From NCBI GenBank assembly GCA_018334595.1, contig JAGXLQ010000084.1, positions 1 to 5,949 of the forward strand: DNA of 5,949 nucleotides. Direction: 5' to 3'. The DNA is from Candidatus Bipolaricaulota bacterium (lineage in GTDB: Bacteria > Bipolaricaulota > Bipolaricaulia > M55B111). Shown piece after piece: positions 1-5,464 of the stretch (position 1 is the stretch's first letter; every line of letters starts with the position of its first letter). The position numbers and the translations under genes are program-made. The notes under the pieces are model-generated. The model saw only the letters and a program-made list of their open reading frames with translations. It was not told the DNA's origin and did no database searches.

Positions 1-5
1 CCTTG

Positions 6-26
6 CGGTAAATTACCGTCTTTTTT
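6..26 (+). terminator. Probable terminator of a gene to the left
   Basis: The sequence shows an inverted repeat, CGGTAA (6-11) and TTACCG (13-18) around a single central A. In practice it would fold as a four-pair stem with a short AT loop. Two bases later comes an uninterrupted run of six T (21-26). A short stem followed by T is the intrinsic terminator layout, and T-runs alone terminate archaeal RNA polymerase. It would serve a plus-strand gene outside the left edge and separate it from the threonine aldolase unit. The stem is short, and no upstream gene is visible to confirm it. Confidence 0.45.
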
Positions 27-161
27 GTACTAGAAGAACATCGAGTGGAAACGGTGGGTTTGCGGAAGAAATGTTAAATTCACGGTCAAATCGTGTACTA
101 ATCTAAACAATAAGTTGTATGAGTTCCCACCCTGATGTAACCTTTTCTAATTGTTAACCCC
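27..161 (+). promoter_or_regulatory. Intergenic region, presumed promoter of the threonine aldolase unit
   Basis: This AT-rich stretch lies between the T-run and the ribosome binding site of the first gene, and no reading frame in it looks coding. It must contain the promoter if the plus-strand pair is transcribed on its own. Several AT-rich segments could be a TATA box (around 72-80, 104-113 and 144-153), but none matches an archaeal consensus well enough to choose. The well-formed Shine-Dalgarno sequence downstream suggests a leadered transcript, which makes the 144-153 segment the least likely. The placement is inferred from position, not from a motif. Confidence 0.3.
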
Positions 162-170
162 GAGGTGATC
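162..170 (+). promoter_or_regulatory. Strong ribosome binding site that decides the ltaE start
   Basis: GAGGTGATC is fully complementary over nine bases to the conserved 16S rRNA tail (GAUCACCUC). The GTG inside it (165-167) opens the longest reading frame, but that GTG is part of the binding site itself. The in-frame TTG at 174 lies three bases beyond the match, at normal spacing from the GGTG core, so it is the better start. Confidence 0.8.
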
Positions 171-173
171 ACT

Positions 174-1211
174 TTGTCCGAAATAGATTTGAGAAGCGAT
201 ACTGTAACCAAACCGACAGATGAGATGCGAGATGAGATGGCGACTGCTCCCGTTGGTGACGACGTTTACGCTGAGGACCCCACGATAAACAGATTGCAGG
301 AAATGGCTGCCGAGGTTCTTGGTTTTGAAGCTGGCCTGTTTGTCCCTTCCGGCACGATGGGCAACCAGGTGGCAATCTGGTCGCACACTGAGGCTGGTGA
401 AGAGGTAATCCTGGAGGGAGACAGCCATATTTACATCTATGAGCTGGCCACGATGTCGGCCTTCTCTGGAGTTATGCCGAGGACGATCAAGACCGATAAC
501 GGCGTGCTGCCGGTGGAGGAGGTAAAAAACGCGATACATCCCGATAAATATTACCTCCCCCGTACGGGCTTGATTGCGCTGGAAAACACTCACAACAATC
601 AGGGGGGCAGGGTCTATCCGCCGGAAGAAATTAGAGAGTTACTCGAGTTTGCCGATTCCGTAGGGGTCCCTGTCCACCTCGACGGGGCGAGGGTTTTCAA
701 CGCAGCAGTTGCCTTAGACCAACCGGTCGAAGAATTGGTAGATGGGTTTGACTCAGTTATGTTCTGCCTGTCCAAGGGGCTCGGAGCTCCCGTCGGTTCC
801 GTGCTTGTGGGCAGCGAAAGCTTTATTGAAAAGGCACTTGTTGGCCGGAAGCGGTTCGGTGGAGGTATGCGGCAGGCGGGAATTATCGCTGCCGCCGGCG
901 TCTACGCGCTGGAGAACAACGTCGATCGTCTGGCGGAGGACCACGCAAACGCCCGCCGGTTGGCTGGCGCACTTCAGGGTATGGGTTTTTCGATTACTCC
1001 GGAGCCCACGGAGACGAACATATTCTTTGCCAACACCGAGGAAATCGGAGTAAATGCAAATGACCTGGCCGTTGAACTAGAGAGAAGCGGTATTGTAATC
1101 GGGCCGCGGGACGGGGAAAACATCAGGTTTGTCACACACCTGGACGTGGACGGGAGCGATATTGATAAGACGGTCGAGGCAATCGAGGATTACCTGGCAA
1201 GTAGCTCGTAG
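174..1211 (+). CDS. ltaE: Low-specificity L-threonine aldolase
   Basis: This is a PLP-dependent fold-type I enzyme that cleaves L-threonine or L-allo-threonine to glycine and acetaldehyde in the cytoplasm. From the TTG start it has 345 residues, normal for the family (about 333-345). The N-terminus has the signature RSDTVTKPT (7-15), then GDDVYAEDPT (28-37) and a PSGTMGNQ cofactor loop (58-65). H85 in GDSH would stack on PLP. HLDGAR (168-173) carries the aspartate that contacts the pyridine ring and a substrate-site arginine. K201 in LSKGLGAPVGS is the Schiff-base lysine, followed by the GGGMRQAG loop (229-236). No catalytic residue is missing. The GTG at 165 would add three residues, but it lies inside the Shine-Dalgarno sequence. 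A DUF554 gene follows after 19 bases and is probably cotranscribed. The physiological role may be glycine supply or threonine breakdown; the sequence cannot decide. Related beta-eliminating lyases are a less likely reading. Confidence 0.93.
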   Translation: MSEIDLRSDTVTKPTDEMRDEMATAPVGDDVYAEDPTINRLQEMAAEVLGFEAGLFVPSGTMGNQVAIWSHTEAGEEVILEGDSHIYIYELATMSAFSGVMPRTIKTDNGVLPVEEVKNAIHPDKYYLPRTGLIALENTHNNQGGRVYPPEEIRELLEFADSVGVPVHLDGARVFNAAVALDQPVEELVDGFDSVMFCLSKGLGAPVGSVLVGSESFIEKALVGRKRFGGGMRQAGIIAAAGVYALENNVDRLAEDHANARRLAGALQGMGFSITPEPTETNIFFANTEEIGVNANDLAVELERSGIVIGPRDGENIRFVTHLDVDGSDIDKTVEAIEDYLASSS

Positions 1212-1220
1212 AAATGAACA

Positions 1221-1224
1221 GAGG
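1221..1224 (+). promoter_or_regulatory. Ribosome binding site fixing the DUF554 start
   Basis: GAGG lies six bases before the ATG at 1231, between the aldolase stop and the DUF554 gene. An in-frame ATG at 1129 would add 34 residues read out of frame from the aldolase gene. Those residues are not hydrophobic and do not resemble the family, so the downstream ATG is preferred. Confidence 0.7.
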
Positions 1225-1230
1225 ACGTAC

Positions 1231-1968
1231 ATGGTCGGCCTAGGAACGATAATAAACATCATCACGGTTATCGTTGGCGGTAGCATCGGACTCCTTGTGG
1301 GAAAGGGGCTATCGGACAACCTGCGCGATATCGTCATGAAGGGGCTGGGGCTGGTGACGTTGATCATCGGCTTCCGCATGGCCCTGGACACGAAGAACAT
1401 CTTCATACCGATGGCAAGCATGGTATTTGGTGGCTTGCTCGGAGAGTGGTGGGGGATAAAGGCCGGTTTGGACCACCTGGGAGAGTCGATGAAGAGAGCC
1501 TCCACCAGGTTGTTCTCCGCGACCGGAGGCGACGATACCTTCAGCGAGGGTTTCGTGACCGCCAGCTTGGTCTTTGCCGTGGGCCCGATGACTGTGTTGG
1601 GGGCAATTCAGGATGGCTTAACCGGCAACTTCAAACTGTTGGCCATAAAGGCCGGCCTGGACGGGTTTGCGGCGATGGTCTTTGCTGCCACACTCGGGAT
1701 TGGTGTCCTCTTCTCGATTTTTACGTTAATCGTTTATCAGGGAGGGCTGACCGCCGTCGCCGCCCTGGCGCGGGGGAGTCTGGGGGCAGAAGAGGTGGCA
1801 AATTCCCTTGCCGTGGGCGAACTGTCTGCCACCGGTGGTATACTGATAATCGGGATCGGCCTGGCCCTTCTGGAGATAAAGGACGTTAGGGTGAGTAACT
1901 TCCTGCCGGCCATAGTCCTGGCACCGGTCATCGTCATCTTGCTCTCTGCGTTTGGCGTGGGGTTGTAG
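1231..1968 (+). CDS. DUF554 (YdfK-type) integral membrane protein
   Basis: The protein has 245 residues and belongs to the DUF554 family of uncharacterised membrane proteins, which are about 220-250 residues long. Recognised features are the N-terminal GLGTIINIITVIVGG, the central ASLVFAVGPMTVLGAIQDGL (111-130), AIKAGLDGFAAM (138-149), LVYQGGLT (167-174) and the C-terminal ELSATGGILIIGIGLALL (197-214) and NFLPA (223-227). About seven hydrophobic segments can be seen: residues 4-24, 34-51, 57-73, 108-126, 146-168, 201-216 and 221-243. A more polar loop (75-107) lies between the third and fourth. No signal peptide is separable from the first helix. The function is unknown in the family; a transporter or channel-like role is a guess from glycine-rich helices with paired internal motifs. 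It probably shares a transcript with the threonine aldolase gene 19 bases upstream, which does not prove a shared function. The family call is firm. Confidence 0.9.
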   Translation: MVGLGTIINIITVIVGGSIGLLVGKGLSDNLRDIVMKGLGLVTLIIGFRMALDTKNIFIPMASMVFGGLLGEWWGIKAGLDHLGESMKRASTRLFSATGGDDTFSEGFVTASLVFAVGPMTVLGAIQDGLTGNFKLLAIKAGLDGFAAMVFAATLGIGVLFSIFTLIVYQGGLTAVAALARGSLGAEEVANSLAVGELSATGGILIIGIGLALLEIKDVRVSNFLPAIVLAPVIVILLSAFGVGL

Positions 1969-1980
1969 GCTGGAAGTGGA

Positions 1981-2008
1981 AAACTAGTTTCGGTGGGCTA
2001 GCCCCACC
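1981..2008. terminator. Possible terminator signals at the convergent gene junction
   Basis: Two plus-strand and minus-strand genes end 15 bases apart here. The perfect ten-base palindrome AAACTAGTTT (1981-1990) includes the pyrD stop. Next to it is a hairpin with a six-pair stem, GGTGGG (1992-1997) and CCCACC (2003-2008), around a five-base loop. On the minus strand the hairpin lies in the last pyrD codons and is followed by a short TTTT run. On the plus strand it is not followed by a T-run. It may act in one or both directions, but the stem is short and part of it is coding, so this is tentative. Confidence 0.25.
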
Positions 2009-2895
2009 AAATCCTCCAAAGAGAGGTCCTCCTGCGATAGGTATTCAGCTAACCCCCGGTCCACGTCCCTGAAGACGGAGAGTTCGCACGTCGCAACCGC
2101 AGTACCTATCTGGAGTGCTGACGCGCCGGCGAGGATCAACTCTACGGCAGTCTCCGGCGTCTCTACACCACCGACTCCGATGATTGGGACCGACAGCCCC
2201 TCGTAGAGGTCGTAGACCGCCTTCACGGCTACAGGGTGAATTGCCCGACCAGAGAGCCCCCCGGTTACGTTTCCCAGGACGGGTCTCTTGGTCTCTACGT
2301 CTATCGCCATACCGGAGACGGTATTTATCGCGACCACTCCTGCAGCTCCGCCCGACTCGGCTGCCCTGCCAATATCTACAATCCTATCCGTGTTTGGAGT
2401 CAACTTCGCCAGTACGGGTAGGTCGGTAGCGTCCACTGCTTTCGACACGATCCTCTCCACGAGGTCCGGGTCCGTACCCACGGCGGACCCCACCTTTTCT
2501 GCATGGGGGCAGGACAGGTTTAGCTCTATCCCGTCGGCGGCGCCGGAGGCGATCTCCGTCAACTTTGCGAATTGATCGGGGTCCTCGCCAAATATGCTGG
2601 CAAACACCGGTGCGCCCACGTCCACCTTGCTCAATTCTTCGGTGAAGTATTCTACACCGGGGTTGGGAAGCCCCATGGCGTTGAGGTAGCCACAGTCGAC
2701 CCCCACTACGTTAGGGGAACTGTGTCCTTTCCTTGCTTCCAGGCCGAGGCTCTTGGTAACCACTCCCCCGGCCCCCGCGTCGACCGCGGACTTTAGGCCG
2801 CCGGGGGTCGTTCCCATTACCCCGCTGGCGAGAAAAAGCGGGTTGGTGAACTTCAACCCGAGAAGTTTCGTGGAAGTCCCGGTCCTATTGCCCAC
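1984..2895 (-). CDS. pyrD: Dihydroorotate dehydrogenase, class 1B catalytic subunit
   Basis: This FMN-containing TIM-barrel subunit oxidises dihydroorotate to orotate, the fourth step of UMP synthesis. From GTG 2895 it has 303 residues, normal for the family. It opens with TKLLGLKFTNPLFLASG, typical of class 1 enzymes. C129 in NLSCPH (126-131) matches the active-site base of class 1 enzymes; class 2 enzymes use serine there. Also visible are NAMGLPNPG (72-80), the FMN-contacting lysine in AKLTPN (163-168), NTVSGMAID (191-199), GGLSGRAIHP (212-221) and the phosphate-binding GVGGV (240-244) with the later LQIGTA. There is no membrane-targeting N-terminal helix. PyrK in the same operon indicates the class 1B form that passes electrons to NAD+. 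GTG 2895 is preferred over GTG 2931 because a GGTGA binding site lies five bases before it. It overlaps the pyrC end by 11 bases, so coupled translation is likely. Confidence 0.95.
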   Translation of the reverse strand: MGNRTGTSTKLLGLKFTNPLFLASGVMGTTPGGLKSAVDAGAGGVVTKSLGLEARKGHSSPNVVGVDCGYLNAMGLPNPGVEYFTEELSKVDVGAPVFASIFGEDPDQFAKLTEIASGAADGIELNLSCPHAEKVGSAVGTDPDLVERIVSKAVDATDLPVLAKLTPNTDRIVDIGRAAESGGAAGVVAINTVSGMAIDVETKRPVLGNVTGGLSGRAIHPVAVKAVYDLYEGLSVPIIGVGGVETPETAVELILAGASALQIGTAVATCELSVFRDVDRGLAEYLSQEDLSLEDLVGLAHRN

Positions 2896-4159
2896 TGTTT
2901 TCACCGTCGCCCGACAAGAAGACGCCACCACTTGTTCCCGTTAGTTCTCCGTCCCTGTAAACTACCTCTCCATTTACTATGGTCAACTCCGGCCGGTATG
3001 AGACCTCCCATCCTTCGAAGGGGGTTATCTTCGCCTTCGAGAAGAAGTCTTGTCCGGTGACCCTGCTCTGCACGTCAGGGTTTACTACGGTCAAATCCGC
3101 CCAGTTGCCGGCCTCTATCTCACCCCGGTTGGAGAACCCGAACAGGCGTGCGGGGTTGATCGTAAGCTTGTCTATCACCCGGGGAAGCGGAATACCGGCT
3201 CGGTCGGCGTACGTTAGGGATAGGGGGAGTATCGTCTCCACGCCCGGCAAGCCCGGTGACCCTACAGCGGGGTCCGAAGTTCTCTTTTGCCTTTTCAGGT
3301 GAGGTGCGTGGTCGCTGGCGATCAGGTCGACCTCCCCGGGAAGTAGGCTGGCCAGCCCCTCGCGTTCGCTCGTCGTCCTCAGCGGAGGGTTCATCACCGC
3401 GGTAAAGTCACCCAGGTCCACTTCGTCCTTTGACAGCAGCAGGTGGTGAGGGGTAACTTCTGTCGTGGCGGCCCCTTCTACGGTTTTTACCGTCTCTGCC
3501 AGGGTGGCGTGGGCGATGTGCAACCGGACCCCGTTGTCGGCGAGTAACCGCTTTACTCCCTCTATTTCCGCGATGGGTGGTCGGGAGTTAACGTATTCCG
3601 TGGGGGAAGTTAACCTTTCCCCCTCCGGGTTTATGTATTCTGGTGCTTCCGCGTGCACGGTCAGCAAGGTGTTATGATCTCTGATTTTAGCATATAGTCC
3701 CCGGAGGTCGACCTCCTCCTGAGCCATGTACAACTTAAGCCCGATTGCCCCCTCGTTGACGATATCGGCTATCAGAGATAGGTTTTTGGGTATCCCCGCG
3801 TACAGGGCGAAATTGACCAGGGACTTTTTCTTTGCCATCTCCCGCTTATCGCGAAAGAGTTCCGGGGTCTTGATGGGGGGCTTGTTGTTGGGCATGTCTA
3901 CCACGGTCGTGATTCCCCCGCGGGCGGCGGCTTCGCTTCCCGATCTGAAGTCCTCCTTTTCGGGGTTACCGGGGTCGCGGAAGTGCACGTGCCCGTCGAT
4001 TATGCCCGGAAGGAGCAACTTGTCTTCCAGGTCGATCGTCCTTGTTGCGGACCCCAGCGACCGTCCGACGCCGGATATCTTCCCGCCCGTTATCCCCACT
4101 TCCAGGGGGGTGAATTTACCCTGGTACAGCACGTTGTTGCAGACTAGCTTAGTATCCAC
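2885..4159 (-). CDS. pyrC: Dihydroorotase
   Basis: This zinc amidohydrolase closes N-carbamoyl-L-aspartate to dihydroorotate, the third step of UMP synthesis, in the cytoplasm. From GTG 4159 it has 424 residues, the usual length of archaeal and type I enzymes. Metal-site motifs appear in the expected order: HVHFRDPG (57-64) with H57 and H59 and the substrate arginine R61; K142 in GLKLYM, the candidate carbamylated bridging lysine; H169 in TVHAE; the LHIAHAT segment (213-219) with the second late histidine; and D283 in ASDHAPH (281-287), the catalytic aspartate. DMPNN (88-92) and VMNPPLR (255-261) are substrate-side motifs. The end, FSNRGEIEAGNWADLTVV, is the usual small beta domain of the superfamily. 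Hydantoinase or allantoinase would share the metal motifs, but the pyr neighbours settle the role. A GTG at 4198 would add 13 residues lying inside pyrK; AAGGAG eight bases before 4159 favours the shorter form. It shares one base with the pyrK stop (TAGTG). Confidence 0.95.
   Translation of the reverse strand: MDTKLVCNNVLYQGKFTPLEVGITGGKISGVGRSLGSATRTIDLEDKLLLPGIIDGHVHFRDPGNPEKEDFRSGSEAAARGGITTVVDMPNNKPPIKTPELFRDKREMAKKKSLVNFALYAGIPKNLSLIADIVNEGAIGLKLYMAQEEVDLRGLYAKIRDHNTLLTVHAEAPEYINPEGERLTSPTEYVNSRPPIAEIEGVKRLLADNGVRLHIAHATLAETVKTVEGAATTEVTPHHLLLSKDEVDLGDFTAVMNPPLRTTSEREGLASLLPGEVDLIASDHAPHLKRQKRTSDPAVGSPGLPGVETILPLSLTYADRAGIPLPRVIDKLTINPARLFGFSNRGEIEAGNWADLTVVNPDVQSRVTGQDFFSKAKITPFEGWEVSYRPELTIVNGEVVYRDGELTGTSGGVFLSGDGENSGQ
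2901..2905 (-). promoter_or_regulatory. Ribosome binding site of pyrD, inside the end of pyrC
   Basis: On the minus strand GGTGA is followed by five bases and then GTG 2895. It matches the 16S tail over five bases and lies in the last pyrC codons. It decides the start: the earlier in-frame GTGs at 2931 and 2928 have no comparable upstream purine-rich match, and the extra residues they would add do not resemble PyrD. Confidence 0.6.
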
Positions 4160-4938
4160 TAGATGGGCTCCTTCTTTCCGGATGCCGTTCTCGTCCACCG
4201 GCCAAACTCGCTAAACTCGTCAAGTTGGTCCAGGCCAACGACGGGGCCGTCTTTACATACGCGAAAGCCGTCGATGAGACAGGACCCACAGAGGCCAACT
4301 CCGCACTTCATAACCCGTTCCAGGCTGGCCTCGAGGTCCAGCCCCCGGGACTTACATATTTCAAGGGCCCTCAGGATCATGGGCTCTGGACCAGCGGTAT
4401 AGATCATCTCAACGTCCTTACCCTCCAGGACATCTTCGATTACCTCGGTGATATAGCCGTGGTGTCCCCTTGACCCGTCGTCCGTGGATACGATTTCTGC
4501 GTCGAGCTCGTCGACAAAGAGGAGTTCCTCCGCCGAGGTTGCCCCGATAAGGGTGGTGAGTGGGACGTTACTTGAATTACTTTGGTAAAAGTAGCGGAGA
4601 GGGGCAACTCCGTATCCGCCGCCGAGGATTACCGCGGGTCCTGTCGGCCGCGAAAAACCCACTCCGTAGGGCCCTCGCACCCCGATCTTGTCCCCGACTC
4701 CGAGGTCGTGTATCTCGGACGTCGTCTCGCCCCGGTGCTTGATCGTAAACTCCGAATACTCTTCCTCGGTTCCAGAGATGGCGATCGGGATTTCCCCGGA
4801 GTCCGGGACCCAGAGCATGGCAAATTGACCGGGAGCGGCATCGGATGTTGGCGGGTCGTACAGACGAATGGTCTTAACGGTTGGGGACTCCTGTCCCGTA
4901 AGGGCTACCTCTCTTATTCTCGGCTTGTCGTTTCCCAT
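4159..4938 (-). CDS. pyrK: Dihydroorotate dehydrogenase electron-transfer subunit, FAD and 2Fe-2S
   Basis: This subunit takes electrons from the FMN of PyrD through a 2Fe-2S cluster and FAD to NAD+, allowing the class 1B enzyme to use NAD+. It has 259 residues, normal for the family. Domains in order are a flavin-binding beta barrel (about 5-95) with PGQFAMLW (36-43) and IPIAIS (50-55), the archaeal-style counterpart of the FAD-binding RxxS loop; a nucleotide-binding domain with LGGGYGVAPL (105-114) and TAGPEPM (181-187); and a C-terminal cluster site. The cluster ligands are C212, C217, C220 and C228 (CGVGLC, then GSC, then RVC), the exact spacing of PyrK. The ATG at 4938 is the only plausible start: an in-frame stop lies five codons upstream. 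Its ribosome binding site is weak (AGCGGA), the poorest in the operon, after a 31-base gap from pyrI. It is separated from its partner pyrD by pyrC, which is less usual than adjacency. Other ferredoxin-reductase-like subunits, such as HydG or GltA type, are unlikely given the neighbours. Confidence 0.94.
   Translation of the reverse strand: MGNDKPRIREVALTGQESPTVKTIRLYDPPTSDAAPGQFAMLWVPDSGEIPIAISGTEEEYSEFTIKHRGETTSEIHDLGVGDKIGVRGPYGVGFSRPTGPAVILGGGYGVAPLRYFYQSNSSNVPLTTLIGATSAEELLFVDELDAEIVSTDDGSRGHHGYITEVIEDVLEGKDVEMIYTAGPEPMILRALEICKSRGLDLEASLERVMKCGVGLCGSCLIDGFRVCKDGPVVGLDQLDEFSEFGRWTRTASGKKEPI
4168..4173 (-). promoter_or_regulatory. Ribosome binding site of pyrC, inside the end of pyrK
   Basis: On the minus strand AAGGAG is followed by eight bases and then GTG 4159, whose G is also the last base of the pyrK TAG stop. 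The spacing is normal and the arrangement typical of translationally coupled genes. It supports GTG 4159 over the longer GTG 4198 start. Confidence 0.7.
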
Positions 4939-4969
4939 CTGGTTCCGCTCTTATCTGAAATTTCCGTTA

Positions 4970-5455
4970 CTACTTTGCCCAAATCAACTGGTGGGTGATC
5001 TGGTCCTCTTCCATGAGGTTGTCGCAGTAAAGACAGCGGACGCTAAGCGGGTCCTTGGAAGAGACCTTGAACTTGGATTCTACTGGTTCGCGCTCCTGGT
5101 TCGTTATGCAGTTTGGGTTGCTGCAATCGAAAATACCTGTAAGTTTCTCCGGCAACTCGACTTGATGTTTCTCCGTTACCTCAAAAGATTTGATGATGTT
5201 TATCGTTGCCTCGGGGGAGATGAGGGCGATCATCGCGCTCTCCGTGGGGGTGAGAAACTTGTCCTCTATCTTCAACAGGTCCTTTTTCCCCATCTTGTTG
5301 CTGTCGACACGGATAGCGACAGTCATCGAGCTCTTCTTTTCGTCTTTCAGGTCAAGCAACTCGAGCACCTTCAACGCCGAACCGGGTGTGATATGATCGA
5401 TTGCCGTCCCGTTCTCGATCCGGGTTATCTTCATCTTCTTCTTCTCTTCGTTCAC
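4970..5455 (-). CDS. pyrI: Aspartate carbamoyltransferase regulatory chain
   Basis: This subunit binds nucleotide effectors and joins PyrB trimers into the holoenzyme, giving CTP and ATP control in the E. coli enzyme. From GTG 5455 it has 161 residues, against 153 in E. coli. The N-terminal allosteric domain holds the family signature IENGTAIDHITPG (13-25) and the later KIEDKFLT (62-69). The C-terminal zinc domain has four ligands, C111 and C116 (CSNPNC) and C141 and C144 (CLYC), with the family's 4- and 2-residue spacings; it would contact the catalytic chain. The lysine-rich start (NEEKKKMK) is encoded by a polypurine stretch. GTG 5455 has GGTGAT just upstream; ATG 5434 would give a 154-residue protein nearer the usual length, so the start is uncertain by seven residues. 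It follows pyrB by four bases. Effector specificity cannot be read from sequence alone. Confidence 0.95.
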   Translation of the reverse strand: MNEEKKKMKITRIENGTAIDHITPGSALKVLELLDLKDEKKSSMTVAIRVDSNKMGKKDLLKIEDKFLTPTESAMIALISPEATINIIKSFEVTEKHQVELPEKLTGIFDCSNPNCITNQEREPVESKFKVSSKDPLSVRCLYCDNLMEEDQITHQLIWAK

Positions 5456-5458
5456 GTT

Positions 5459-5464
5459 ATCACC
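5459..5464 (-). promoter_or_regulatory. Ribosome binding site of pyrI, overlapping the pyrB stop
   Basis: On the minus strand GGTGAT contains the pyrB TGA stop and precedes GTG 5455 by three bases. It is the same GGTGAT core seen before the threonine aldolase. A ribosome ending pyrB would sit on this site, fitting stoichiometric production of the two chains. The spacing is slightly short. Confidence 0.5.

Noticed and set aside
26..100. The direct repeat TGTACTA at 26-32 and 94-100
   Set aside because: Seven bases in an AT-rich intergenic region can recur by chance, and no third copy or operator-like spacing is seen.
147..593. A 148-codon open frame on the minus strand
   Set aside because: It is antisense to the conserved N-terminal part of the threonine aldolase and resembles no family.
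1129..1230. A longer start for the DUF554 protein
   Set aside because: The extra 34 residues come from the aldolase coding region in another frame, are polar, and precede a well-placed GAGG plus ATG.
1446..1889. A 147-codon plus-strand frame within the DUF554 gene
   Set aside because: It is a shifted frame of a clear membrane protein. The product is arginine-rich and low in complexity, as expected of a shadow frame in GC-rich DNA.
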